A stretch of 64,000 nucleotides of DNA from Ceratodon purpureus (lineage: Eukaryota; Streptophyta; Bryopsida; Pseudoditrichales; Ditrichaceae): positions 41,519,779 to 41,583,778 of the forward strand of contig CM026426.1 in NCBI GenBank assembly GCA_014871385.1, in the 5' to 3' direction. Positions 35,838 through 47,955 of this stretch are shown piece after piece. The position numbers and the translations under genes are program-made. Below the pieces are notes generated by a model. It was not told where the DNA came from. It did not search any database and saw only the letters and a program-made list of their open reading frames with translations. Every line of letters starts with the position of its first letter. The stretch's first letter is position 1.

Positions 35838-37080
35838 TGCCACACATGGATATCGGCAGTGTCCTTGTGCCCAGCACGTGGATATCGATATAGTCCCCAC
35901 CAATTTTACTTCGTGATTACCCCACTCTTCATAGAAATCCACTTTGCAATATTTATGTGTCATGTGACAATATACAGTTTGACATTTTCTCCATGTCCCA
36001 AACGCTCGTCCCTGTCCTAAAATTGCTTCCCCTTCAAGATCAAACAATTTTCATCCACAATCTGGCACATGCATCCGTATTGCCTCATGTGCCATTGTCT
36101 CACCGTTGTATGACTCCATCAAGCGATGGTCATGTTTAGAGTACTTTTTGCCTACATCACCTATACCAAAACAATGTTCCATCATGGCCATTGCCAGGGG
36201 TCATTGAGAGATTTTTTCGACACCATACCCATCCAATGTTACACACTCCAAAACTAGGTGACTTTCTTGCCTCTATTTTAAAGATTGTATTTATTGTGTG
36301 TTTCCCTAATGACGTGTAAAATCAAAGTTATATGTCTTGTGGAACATTGGCTACAAACCCTCTGTCCAGAGGGTTAGGTTTGCTTTTTAGTCGTTTTTCA
36401 AATTGTGGAATTTTCTAAGGAAGCTATCAACTAGCTGGCTAAATACTCTCCTGTGTTTTATATGCCTTGTATTGCAACTAAATCCTAAAGGCAGACCAAG
36501 GCACTCAGTTTCGGTGATTCCACCAACGTCTACGTATTTGTAGCAAGGTTTGACTTCTCTGCATGCCCTTCTTCCATGAATTGCTCTACATTGTCTACCT
36601 ACGCAATGTAACATTGAGCCTTTACAGTATTCTCCTTCCATTCTGGGTTCATCGTAACAACACACTCCCATGTCAGTTACTTACTTCTCCTTGTGGAAAC
36701 ATCCCATATATGTTTTAAGGGCTCAGTCTTAAGGGTTGCTTTATGTTTTAAATTTTATATTTTTGCGTATTTCTTCTACCGGGGGTTAGGGGTGATGGAG
36801 TGCTTGAACATTGGGGTTTTTATAGGTGGGTGAAGTATTTCATCTAATAGCGGAGCTAAAATGTCTGACATCCATGTCGTCCAAGGAAACAACTTTCGTT
36901 TGTTGCATGCATTCCAGAATGACAACCTTCGATGCCCTTGTCTAACGTGTTTGCAATTTTTGAATCAAAAAAAGAGTTAACCTGCACATTGACTACCCCA
37001 ACAAGGAATTTTATAACTCCCCCATTGTTTAATGGGCCACCATGTGCTAGAAAAAGGAGAGCAATGACACTGGTAGGCAA

Positions 37081-37284
37081 ATGTTCAAGTGTGTACATTG
37101 TGGACGACTTTTCACAAACAAGCTTTGTGTCAATCTACACCGAAACGTCACTGGTTGTAGTAAAGTTGTCCTTAATAACATACATGTTCCTCTTTTGTAT
37201 CTATATCATATAATGGAGAATGAGCAAGGTAAGGTACCCAACATGATTAGTAAGGGTATGATCGTTGATTTAGGGCAATCCTAA
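37081..37284 (+). other. Short ORF with a zinc-finger-like motif
   Basis: A 67-codon ORF starting ATG with FKCVHCGRLFTNKLCVNLH, then RNVTGC, a C-x2-C-x12-H-x5-C pattern like a C2HC finger. It has no continuation in frame and no recognised partner exon. It could be the decayed first exon of a transposon gene interrupted by the large element at 37790, or chance. Confidence 0.2.
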
Positions 37285-37789
37285 AGAAAAGGTGAGTCCG
37301 TTTCTTTCGCTCCATACGCGAAGGCCGAGGATGATTGCAAGGATATAGAGGCCACTTACAACAACATTGCGAACCCCAGCTTCCAAAGAACAGGACTAAT
37401 CGTAGTGCCATTGTGGATGCACCCGCCCGATTGTCTTCACGGAGAAATGCAAAGTTGCAAGGCCAAACACATCTTACCTTGGCAACAACGTCTATGACTT
37501 CGACCTAGGTTTTAGAAAGGAGGATGTACTTTCCTCGTCTTCGTGCACAAAAAAAGTGTATGTCACTCGCACCAAGTGCCACATACTCGCCTCTTTCCTT
37601 TCTACTCCCATCTCGTTGCGTGAAGTTGCCTCTGCCAATGATATATATGGCGCATTAGCAAACATACAACAGAGTGGACCTTCTGAACGTGGGCAAAGTG
37701 GTTTCAAGAAGCGCTCGGAGAAATGTAAGTGTTTTATCTATATAACACTACTTCTACCTTGGAGTACGGACACGGGGTTTTCTCAGACT

Positions 37790-37823
37790 CATTAGGGAAA
37801 AAATGGGGTCTCCAACGGGCCTT
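37790..37823 (+). repeat. Terminal inverted repeat, left
   Basis: Begins CATTAGGGAAAAAATGGGG; 31 of 34 positions match the inverse of the right end, differing at positions 9, 12 and 14. Confidence 0.85.
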
Positions 37824-38716
37824 GTAAGACAGCCCGGATTAGGTGAGCTTCTTGCCCAAAAACCCCTCTGTTGCTGTCAGCAGGGGTCTGAAACGCTGCC
37901 TGGAGCGGCCTTTTGGAGACGGACGGGAGCTGCGTGGCTGGGTTTTGCCTCGTTGGCGAGAGGGCGTGGACGGTGGTTGTTGAGCGCCAAGGAGTGGAAT
38001 TTATTGCTCTGCGATTAATAAACTGCCTCAATCCGTTGCCTCGATCCACGGATTGTTCGACTTGTTGCCACAACGGTTTGGGCGTGATGGCGCCACTGGC
38101 TCTACGCCGTTCAGCACCAAGAAAACCAAGCGCCCTGTTCTGCTTCAAGCAAATCGTTTATGGCACTGTGGGACGCAGAATTGTATATGATTTGCTCCAA
38201 AGATTCCGAGTGGCGATGGCGCCCCAGATCGGTGGAGCAAACTTGAGATTCCGATTAATTTCTTGGCAGCGTCCGCTGGCAGCCACGGCGGCGAGGGGTC
38301 GTTCTCAGTTGGCAACATTGGCTTCAACGAAGAGATGAAAACTGACGTACTTGAAGGGAAGGTGAATTGCCACGATAAACCTTTGTGGGGTGTTTAGGGG
38401 CTAGTGGGTTTTAGAGCAATTTGAATTTCGATTTCATTAGGCCTTGCTGCCACAACGGCATAAGGCAACGTAGGTTTCGTGGTCGACAGCGCTTGTAGAT
38501 GCCACGCAGGTCTATCGAATTAGGTTCCGAGTATTTGTGATTGTGAATTTAGTCGTCAAGCAATAATTATCATGGTTGAGAAAATTTGCTAATACTTTAG
38601 TCTTTCATTGGGCGTAGGAGGTGTCCCAAAATCATAACAAGTTTTGTCGATTACCTGCAAATCACCAAGCGTGACCAGGGGAGATTCAATCAAGACTACC
38701 GACTATCGGGTCCACG

Positions 38717-41700
38717 ATGGCAGCAAGGGCTGCACGAAGCAATGAGTACATACCCCAAGTTTCACTGGACGCACGCTATGCCCCGGTCATGAGACGAGGT
38801 TCTACGCAAGTGGAGCTGTGCATGAGGAGCTCGTTTCCAACACGGAGGTTGCGTGGAGACACGAACATTGACTTGTAGATCAATGGAGACATTTACCCTG
38901 TTGATCCAGTGACAGGGAAGCCACCTCCAATCAAATTGCTAAAAGAGTTCATTGAATTCATATGTCATAGAGAGCACGGTCTTTGCGGATATACATACAG
39001 GCTGCTGGATCATTGTGTACATGGTCCTACAGAGGAGGAGACGGGGATCCAGTTGGCAGAGTTGAGCGAAGAAGTGCTTCAGCTTAGAGGCGAAGCTCTG
39101 GCCAGCAACTCAAGGGCAGCCGAAGATGTCCAATTGGAGAGAATGCGTTGCCTTGAGTTAGAGAAGACATGCACGGATTTGCAAGCTGAATTACAGGTTG
39201 TCCGTGATTGCCATGCCCAAAGGCTGGAGCAGTTGGAGTGCCATGTGCGGGGTCTCAAAGAAGACGTTGACCGCTGCCAGCGGAGGGCCAACTTCGAGAA
39301 GGAGACCCCCATAGGCATGCGAAGTAGGATTCGGGCTCTTAGAGGGATTCACGAGCTAAAACCTGGATCAGGTGGATCAAAAGCAAGAGTGGAGCTTGTG
39401 CGGACAGTGCTGCAACCAGATGTAGTGCAGTTTGTTGTCCACAGGAACGGAGAGAACCGGAAGTGCTCTCGACTTTGGGGGGATAAAGAGTTCCAAAATA
39501 GGACTGCAGTAGCACTAGCTCGAATTCTATCACGGCATGAAGGTGCAGCTCTAGCTTCTCAGCCTGCAATGGCACATGTTCAGTCAGAGATTGCGAACAA
39601 TGTACTTAAATCGATTGGTAAGAGTATTGGACCGGACAAAATTCTTGCTGCTTGCGACCAGGCAGGGGTTTTCCATTGGGGATATGGTGCTCTCTACAAA
39701 TCTGTGAAGGCTCCCATTGCTGGTCTGAACAAAGGAGTCTCCGGGAGTATTTCGCTCAGCCTCTATCATGTGAAACTGCTTCGTCAGGAGTTAAATGCAA
39801 ACTTGCCACAGTATATTGGTGAATATTACCATGCTGAAGGTCGACTTACGCTGCCAGCAAGTTCTAAGAAGAACAAGAAGTCTGAGGACATGGTAAAGGA
39901 AGTCGTTTTGACTGAGAAGAATTCCCTATTCATAGACCTTGAGGTGGTCCAAAGAAGCATGGTGATCTTCTACAGCATCACGGAAGAAGGTAACGTAATC
40001 ACCTCAGACTGTTGTTTTCAGAGTTTGCTGTCAGCAGGATTATTTATCAATTAACTATGCCCTCACATCCACTCGCCATGTTTCCACAGAGATAAGAGGG
40101 GCATCGCTGGTATTTGTCATGAAATTGGACAAGGCCGAGATTGTGAATGGCAAGAAATTTGAACAGGTCAGCATCACGTTGATGAATAAGGCGCTCAACC
40201 CAGACATTCAGAGGAACCATGCCCTGTTTTTCTCAGTCCAGTCGGAGTAGGAAATCTGGCCAGTGGCAACCTTTCAAGTGGAAAAAGAGTCCTACGAAGT
40301 TCTCTCGTAGATATTTGGGAAATCCAAATTTCCCTCTGTGATGGCAGCACAGTCTAGTGGCGAGAAACTCACGGTCCCTGAAGTTGGAGAATTCGATGTG
40401 GAGTGGCATCTCGCTGCGGACATGAAGACGATCAAGTGTATGTACGAGCTTCAGTCGGGGCCGTCGTGTGCAATGAACTGCATATACGGCGAGCAGAAGA
40501 GGGCTAAGCCTGCCGTAGGGACAGCAAGCCAGGCGAGTGCTGCCATCAGAAAACGTGGGAAACCGAATTGGGTGGGGTGACTGTTTGCCAACTCTGTGGA
40601 GCCAGAACCTTGTGACATGCGTGCACATACAAGGTGGAGGCTTATCTTGCCAATTCCATTGCAGAGAGTGCACATTTGTACACTCCATGCCCTAGTTTGA
40701 TTAGCGGAGAAGATTGTGCATCAACACATCATTTATATCTGGAACATACAAGATCAAAGACTGAGGGCTACAACAATAGAGCAAATGGAGAAGTCCTTGT
40801 CAGCTATCAGGGCTCACGGTGGCAACGTGGAGATTAGAAAAGATCCGAAACTGAGTGGCAGCACAAGGAGTGTGCCACAGAAACCATCTTTCAGTGGGGT
40901 TGTTGCCAGCTGACTATTTAAACCAAGCGTTTGGTCTGGAAACGACAAGGCCTGGAAAGACATATGTCAAGCAGAGAACAATAAAAGTGGCGGCGGTGCA
41001 CATCGTAGGGCGAGGGCTGCTATGTGGCAAGCCTTTAAAGACGTTCTACCATATTTGAGCGGCTTGGTGCTGACAGCAGAACAACGACTCTAGTTCAAAG
41101 GGAAGATAGAAATGTGGGGGAGAACATTTTTGGAGGCCTTTAGAGAGGAGCATCTGTCGCACTACATGGTGAGTTATATATACGAAGTTTGGGATGAATT
41201 AGGGGTCGATGGCTGACCTTATTTTCTTCAATTCTCATTCCAAGACTAACCTTGGAGTGGCTGTTGACAGCATGTACTTGTCAGGCATGGCAGTTGGTTT
41301 GTGGAGGAATACGGTAGTCTGGCCGTATGGAGTTGCCAGGGTATGGAGGAATCCCATCATCAAGCGAAGGCAGCGAATCAAGCGCATACAGCTCATGGTG
41401 GTGGCAAAGAGCGCATCAGTGTTATTTTGCAACAATTCCAGCATTGGTACCGAAATATACAACATCGGTATAAGAAGAAATTAGAGTGCACCAGGGTTCT
41501 CAATACCCCAGATGATGAGGCAAGATTGGAGGCTACGCGTAGAAGGCGAGAACAGTGGCATCGATCAAATGCTGCGAGGGCTTTGGAGAATTGGCGGTCA
41601 AGGCGACGGCGTGTTGGCAGAGCTTGGGTGTGTGATAACACCGTCGGAGGTGGTGGAGCCAACAATGCTCAAGCAAGAGGTTCTGCCAACGAAGATGACC

Positions 41701-41810
41701 CCGGGGAGGATGGCAACAATGTGGATCCTGAGGAAGGTCGCAACTCCACTGACGGTGACGACGTTGGCAACAACGTGGACAGCAATGACGCTGGCAACGA
41801 CCCTGTGTGA
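38717..41810 (+). pseudogene. Large DDE-type transposase, full length with seven nonsense codons
   Basis: Exons 38717-39989, 40090-41168 and 41271-41810 join in phase (963 codons). Seven in-frame stops interrupt it: TAG at 38876, 40248, 40308 and 41091; TGA at 40578, 40698 and 40911; no frameshift. Residues about 106-190 form a coiled coil. The core reads LVFVMKLDKAEI (Asp about 438), WHLAADMKTIKCMY (Asp about 535) followed by a Cys-rich CAMNCIYGEQ, then VHICTLHALV, and, after the last intron, HYMHVLVRHGSWFVEEYGSL then WSCQGMEESHH (Glu about 810). This order (D, D with Cys pair, HGS...QGME) recalls a broad class of eukaryotic DDE transposases found in large DNA transposons; I cannot name the superfamily. 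The C-terminus is Arg-rich, then Asp/Asn-rich. It would cut and move the element by its CATTAGGG ends. The catalytic assignment is inferred by eye. Confidence 0.65.
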
Positions 41811-42934
41811 ATTGAGTACAATGCGTTCTTACTTCATTGGATGGACATCTAGAATGTGGCAAGATTTTTTTATTTTTTTATTTTTTTGATCGGAGTAGAC
41901 ACTGATTCTTCTTTGAACATGTTTTTTGGTTTCATTCTAGAATAGCCATTTACAGATAGATTTATCAAAAAATGGAGATTTTTCCCAGCAATTCTCTAAA
42001 ATGGCTTATCCATTGCTATGTTAATCTCGATAATTATTAAAGAGGCACCCATGGAGAAGGTAGTAACTCCATTGACAGTAAGGTCGCTGGCAGCAATGAA
42101 GACAGTGACGATGCGAGCAATGGCCGTGTGTGTTTTGACCGCAATGTGTCTTAGTAATTAAGTTGTAGCTATGTAGAATGTGGGTGGCAACAATGTGTTT
42201 CTTTTAATTGGGTTAGACCATGGTTCTCCCTTCAACTTGTTTTGTGGATAACTCACGATAGTGCCTAGTCCATGAAATTAGTAATCTCCTTAATTAATGG
42301 GTCTTAGTAATCATATGTACTGGTCACGCTAAAATTAAGATTTTAATTTCTGAGATGATTTTCTAAGTACCCACATCAAATGGGGATGTGTGGTTTAGGG
42401 CCATGGCAATGATTTGCATGGAGTGGCAATTAAGGGGGATATGAGAGCTTCCCACCAACTCCTTAACCTCCCTTCATTAAACTCTATTTGAGACTCTCAA
42501 CCCCCTCTAACCAAGGACGCACAGGTGGTTGACTCCAGCACGGATTCCCTTCTCTTTTCTCCTCTTCTTCCCATACGTCGCACGTGGTTGACTCCAGCAG
42601 AAGTCCGCGCCTAGCGAAGCCGAAGCCTCTCCCCTTGCTTCCAGCAAGTGCCCGAGCGGTTTCTTGTTCTTTCAATTGGTGTTGTGGGTGCCGGGGAGAG
42701 ACCGTGGAGGAGAAGGAGGCCGTCTTCGTGCCGTTGATGATCGGGAGAAGCCTCGAAGAGCAGCAGCCTTGCCACCAAGAACTCCTTCGAGCCATTGCGG
42801 TGTGCAGCTCGAAGGAGGTGCAGCGTGAGCAGCGGGCCGTGGAGGAGGGGGCAGCGGAGCTCAGGCGCAAGGTACGTGCAAGTGAGCTGCAAGGAGCTGA
42901 GGAGGGAGCTGCGGGGCACAAAGGCAAAGGGCGC
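41811..42934. other. Intergenic part of the large element
   Basis: No supported gene. Near 42050-42150 there is a degenerate repeat of the transposase 3' end (codons for GNN-type Asp/Asn/Gly sequence). The ORF starting at 42584 runs straight into the minisatellite and is judged non-genic. Confidence 0.4.
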
Positions 42935-43285
42935 AAGGAGCTGCGGAGGCGCAAGGGGCTGCGAGGAGCTCCGAGGAGCTGCGGAGGCGAGCTATGGAGG
43001 CCGCAAGGTGCAAGCTGCGAAGGCCGTGAGGGAGGAGCTACGGAGGCCGTGAGGGGTGAGCTGCGGAGGCCACGGAGGCAAGCTGCGGAGGCGCAAGGGA
43101 CGAGCTGCGGAGGCGCAAGAGAGTAGCAGGGGAGCTGCAGAGGCGCAAGGAGGCGAGCTGCAGAGGCGCAAGAGGCGAGTCGCGGAGGCCGCGAGGGGCG
43201 ACTTGCGGAGGCGAGCTGCAGAGGCGCAAGGGACGAGCTGCGAGGCGCGAGGGGCGAGTTGCGGAGGCACGAAGGCGCAGACTAC
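42935..43285 (+). repeat. GC-rich minisatellite, about 20-24-bp units
   Basis: Repeated units close to GAGCTGCGGAGGCGCAAGGG, with variants (GGAGCTGCAGAGGCGCAAG, GAGGCCGCGAGGGGCGA), roughly fifteen copies by eye. The array makes long spurious ORFs on both strands. Confidence 0.8.
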
Positions 43286-43562
43286 TTACGACTTCGGCGA
43301 GGTAAGTTGCCGGTTTTTTGCTCTCTCCTCTTCGCATTATGATTTTCCAGTTGAGTTGGAGTGATTCGGCCATGCCAAAGTCGTGAGGGCCCAAGTTCAG
43401 CCATGGCCGCCACAGTCCTCGGTTCTATAAGTTTTTTGGATAAACAATTTAACTAGTCTAATCCGCAAGAATAATCCATTGCTTGTGGTCTTTCGTTTTC
43501 CAGTTGCCATGCGCGATCCCTGTATTGTAAAATCTGTTGTATTTGCACTACCAGCGCCAGGG

Positions 43563-45240
43563 ATGTCGAGCCGTAGGAAGGGAAAGGCCGCGGCTCCTCG
43601 GGAGGAGGATCGCACTGAGAAGAAGGAGGTTGTGGTGAAGAAGGAGGTCGTTGAGGTTGCTGACAGCAAGGAGGAGGAAGGAGTTGAGACGCCATGGGAT
43701 GATGCGTTTGATTTGGAGGCATTACCCCCTGCACTTCATAGACAGCTCCACCACCTCGCCCCATTTCTGCTGGGTAGGCAGGCTGCGGATTACGATGAGG
43801 ACTTCTTCCACCGCACCTTGCAGCTCTCCAACAAGGGGCTCAAGTTCAGTGACCTCAACAGCGACAAGCATTGCAGGAAGGCCGACTTCATCGACAGATG
43901 GCCAGAGCGTTCTTCTGGGCGGCACTACGTTGCTGACTGTGAGGATCAGGAGGCACAGAGGAATTACTTGGAGATATACCGATAGATCTATGGAGGTGAC
44001 CCCGACAATTGGGCATTCGGGACCTCCTTCCTTCGGGCTTGCCACCTCTTCTTTGAGGAGGGCGTCTATGTCAACTTTGCCAGAAGGCGGAGGCCCTTTA
44101 GAAGGGGCGTGAGACGCTGCCAGGGCGTAATCCGCAGAAGTTGACACCCCCGGCCTTGAAGGAGCAGATTGAAGCCATCATCGACTTCGTTGCTGGCCAC
44201 ATCCCCGGTGCTGGCAGCAAGGGCAAGGGCGGAGGGGCGGAGGCGAGCTGCGGAGCCAAGGCAGTTGGAGCCACCTCGAAGGCCTTCACGGCAGCGAAGG
44301 CGAAGAAGGTCAGGGATCCTAGATCCCTGCCCGCTCTTGCCAAGGCCGTGGCGGAGAAGAAGGCCGTAAGACCCTAGCTGTCGTTGCCATCAAGGTGCAG
44401 CCCTTGGTGGCAACGGATCCGAAGCAGGTCCTGTAGCAGCGCGCCTCAAGAAGAAGTTATTGGAGGCGGCACTTGTGAAGGTGGAGGCCAGCCGGGATCG
44501 CGTGAAGGTCGACCTTGCAACCTAGCGGGACTACATCAAGGCCAAGGAGGCCGAGGAGTCCAAGCTCTACGACGACATCTTCTCCGCCCGCGAGGCCGCC
44601 GGCGAGGCCGCGGCTGATGGCAATGATCAAGAGAAGAGGCGCTTTGATCAGGCGGCCCGCTTAGGCCAAGACAAGTTGGGGCTTGCAAGCAAGGCTCTCC
44701 TTGAGGCCCAGGCCCACATTGATAGGGTCTACAAGAAGTTGGAGGAGATGGAAGCCGATGAGCAGAGACGGCATGCTGAGGTCTCCGCGCTCACAGCGGA
44801 GATCTCGGCCTTGGAGTTGGCATCAGCTTTCTTGCGGCCGAAGAAGGTGTTGGCTCGTTACCTCCGGGAGTTCCAGGTGTTGCCAATAGCCCTGAATGAC
44901 CCATGCCCCTTCTGCGAGCGTTACTTCGTTGACACCTGCTGCATACCTTTGTTCTGCGGCTGCTTGGCACATCCCCATTGTATGTTTGAGGCAGTCTTCT
45001 CCTAGGACGCCCGATGCCGTCGATGCGAGCGGGGGATGAGTGGAGGATGAATTGGGCAGTGGGGCTTTGACCTTGACTCCAAGGCCGCAGAGGAATTGCG
45101 TCTTACGGAGGAGATCCTCCTGGCCGAGCCCGCTTCACCACGTGCTGGCAGCAAGCGCCCCGCTGCCCCCTCTGTGGCCGCGCTTCCATGGAAGAAGGCC
45201 AAGGGCGACCAAGGTTTGTTGCCCCTAAACCTACCTACCC
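43563..45240 (+). pseudogene. Coiled-coil / RING-like protein, decayed
   Basis: Starts MSSRRKGKAAAPREEDR at 43563. A conserved-looking block follows (FDLEALPPALHRQLHHLAPF, RKADFIDRWPERSSG, then TAG at 43983, then IYGGDPDNWAFGTSFLRACH). Frameshifts occur near 44135 and 44380-44440. The next block is a long coiled coil (44440-44830; VKVEASRDRVKVDLAT, TAG, RDYIKAKEAEESK; KALLEAQAHIDRVYKKLEEM). It ends in a RING-like cluster: CPFCERYF, CGC, HPHC, then TAG at 45003 and CRRC. The cysteine/histidine spacing matches that of the protein at 17375-19954. The tail (PASPRAGSKRPAAPSV) is basic. Possibly an accessory protein of the transposon; function unknown. Confidence 0.45.
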
Positions 45241-45539
45241 ATTGCATGTTGCCAGCCCCGTTGTTACATCCAAATGTTACTTCTTTTCTAATTCTTGTTT
45301 GTTGGCAGCAACTGCAGAGGATGCTCTCCCCGACTCAGACTCCCTGGCGTTCGATCCCACGCAACACTCTCCTCATGAGACCCAGGCAGCCCTATCCGGA
45401 AATGGGAACAAGGACCAGGTGAAGGTGAGAAGAACGAGGACAACACCAACATGGAGGGACTGTCGAGCCTTGTTGAGGAAATTGCCACAAATGCAGCCGT
45501 GGAGTAGATTCCCACCTTGGATAGTTTTCTAGGCCGGGT

Positions 45540-46780
45540 TAGGGGTTTGCTGGCAGCGACTGTAGGTCCGGACTTTTATGGGCCACTTTTCTCAAACTTT
45601 TCCAAAGTTGAAAACAATTTGCCTCTGGAGTGCCATGTCTCTTTGAAAGAAATGACATTCTTGTAACCCTTCTTTTTTATTTGCAACTGTATTTCTTCTT
45701 TATTGTGGACTGCCCACAGCAAGGGCTGCATTTTAGCCGCCATTTTATCTTTCAACCTGTTGTTCTCTTCAAGCCCGCGCTATCTAAGAGCCATGGCCGT
45801 CTTTGAAGTTCTTCCCTTTGTATTTCCCTTCTAATATGCAACCACCGTCCATTTTTTATTTGCAAGCTTTTTTGTTCTTTTTTTTTGGCGACCTCATTTC
45901 ATTAATCGCAACCATGGTTGCTTTTAATATTTGCAAATGTTATTATTTTCCATATGCGACCTACTTCATCTCTTATGTGCAACTGTTTTTTATTTTTATC
46001 TTATTCAATTAGAATCAACCGTGGTTCTTTTTTTATTTGCAACCTTCCTTTTTTTTCTTGTTGTTGGCAGCAAGGGCTGCATTGTACCCGCCACTGCCAA
46101 TTCAGAGCACCAGGTTCACGAAGGAGCCAACGTCTACGACCAAAGTGACAAACTTTACATTCCTTCCTATTTACTTTATACTTGTCAAGTGCCAAATTCC
46201 ATTTTGTGTTTGCAACTCATGTGGTCTCTTGTTTGCAATTGTTTTTATTTCTTATTTTGCGCTAGCACCAGGCTCCACCGTCAATGACGCCACCACAAGT
46301 TATAAGCAATTTTCCAATTCAGACCTGGGCTCTCTGAAATCTAGGCCATTCTATAGACTCCCTATATTTTATTTTATTTCTCATTGGCACCGTAGGATTC
46401 ATTTTTTAATTGCAACTGTCTTTGTTTTTTATTTCCGCTGGCAACACGTAGATCGAGGGCACTTCAAATTTGCCGAATATAACACATTAATAGAGGAAGT
46501 CCCACAGAAAGTCCTGAATAGTAAGCAAAACCACTACCTGAATTCACTAACGACTTGGCGAAGAACTTCATGACATCCCACATATTGTAACTACCCATCC
46601 CCAAAATCACTTTTCCTACAGCTCTACAATCTTGATCCTTTTGGGAACCATGACATTTGCAACTGTAAGGTGTCTCTCATGGCACTCGTTGATCTGCGCC
46701 CAACAAATCCTGTCATTTTCGTTTGTTGGCAGCAAGGAGCTTCGAACAGCCAATTCCCAACACATCTAAACCACACGATG
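45540..46780. repeat. T-rich region with recurring TTTTTATTTGCAAC modules
   Basis: A motif near TTTTTATTTGCAACTG recurs about seven times between 45675 and 46420, 60-180 bp apart. Two stretches TTGTTGGCAGCAAGG (46064 and 46722) and one CCCACAGCAAGGGCTGCAT (45714) look like copies of a 3' splice-site-like junction. It may be a series of intron-like fragments or a degenerate tandem repeat. No protein could be assembled. Confidence 0.4.
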
Positions 46781-46787
46781 AATTCGC

Positions 46788-47955
46788 CTAGACTCGTACC
46801 TTTTCCTCACGAACACCATTGGCCTCTATCACAACCAGGTTGTACTGCCCAGGTACGTCATCTCCAAGTGCCATTGCAATTTCGTGCCGCAGGTGGGATA
46901 CTGGCCAACCCTTGCCAACTTCGAATGTTGGCAGCAGGTTCCCCCTAAACATACAAGATACTTCCACCATCACCTCCTCTGGTAGGTGATCCATCGCTTC
47001 CCACTGACTGTTGGCAGCCCCCCTATAGCTTGTATACATGAACCTCGTGTATAATGTTTGTCTTTCCACGTGATAGCGGAAATCAATGCTGGTCCTGTTG
47101 GCAACGCACTTGATGACATCTTGGCCAATGTGGAACTTCTCGTTCCACCCTGGGTTCATCAGACTGCTCAGCAGAGCCTCGGATGGACTATTCAAAACAA
47201 ACAGTGTAGGTGTCCGCCTCATGCTGTCAGCAGCTACCGCAAACAAATCAACCATAAAATGGATTGGCATAAACCATTGGTGGTGGACGAAGCTGCTACC
47301 AGTTGTTGCTTTCATAGCATTTGCAAAATCGAAAGTGAGCTTTGTTCTAAACGCCTCAGATGTGTGCATGTCTGGCAAAAGGCCACTCCACATCGTTGAA
47401 CCCTGGAAGCGGGAGTGCTTCAAGCTTCTTGTACAGCGTGTCACCTGTTGGAGGCAAATACAGACCACCAAGGAAGAATGTACCTATATCCAGCAACTCC
47501 GCGTGGCTCTGTCGATTCCGTGTTGCCTCCCCAATCTCAACATGGAGCACAAGAATGGAACCAAGGATAGATGCGGGATGTACCCACTCCCCCGAAAGCG
47601 ACGCGTGTAGGTAGTTTTCCATATCCAACTTGGTTGCTGCCTCTGCGGGATCCAAGCGCAGATGCCTTGGCTGATATGCATGCTGCACAAGCACCTTATC
47701 GAGGTCGCATGCTCCATGCTCCGTGGAGATCCAGGAGAAATCTCTGATCAGCACTTTGAAGGCTCCTCAAAAAATTTCTCCACCATGTCGCCTTGCCTGT
47801 CTACCCCAAGGACCATCCGATGCTGGTTGCAACATAATCCATGAATCACGATCCACCTTCACGGGGATCCAGTTGCCCTCCAAGTCTTGAGTGTTATGCA
47901 GGATGACACTCTGTACGAGGGAGTTTGGCCGTGTAGCCATATCACTAGAATGCAT
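46788..47955 (-). pseudogene. Unknown protein family, copy A (inside the transposon, intronless)
   Basis: Minus strand from ATG at 47955 (MHSSDMATRPNSLVQSVILH) to the stop at 46788, about 390 codons. One TGA near 47767-47769 (where copy B has Arg) and one single-base insertion in a T run at about 47376-47380 are the only breaks. Shared blocks with copy B (50458-51925): GNWIPVKVDRDSW / GEWIPTRYERMSW; SILGSILVLHVEIGEATRN / SILGVILVVHSDVGEATRN; PDMHTSEAFRTKL / PDRHTSEAFRAKL; DSMRRTPTLFVLNSPSEALL / DSMRRTSTLYIVENPSEEVF; FEVGKGWPVSHL / FEVGQGWPLSHI. No introns where copy B has two. No domain recognised. It lies antisense to the other element genes, as cargo or as an element gene. Confidence 0.6.

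Larger units (their letters stand above)
33974..37789. other. GRAS 3' flank and AT-rich intergenic DNA
   Basis: The first few hundred bases are presumably GRAS 3' UTR. Beyond that the DNA is AT-rich with many stops in all frames. Noted inside: a 24-bp tandem duplication (34549-34596), a perfect hairpin (35792-35837), a small zinc-finger-like ORF (37081-37284), and an exon-like open stretch about 37470-37724 ending at a GTAAGT (37725-37730), reading YVTRTKCHILASFLSTPISL. None could be built into a gene. Confidence 0.4.

Noticed and set aside
42584-43270. 180-codon ORF and antisense ORFs
   Set aside because: Read through the minisatellite; sequence is repetitive in every frame.
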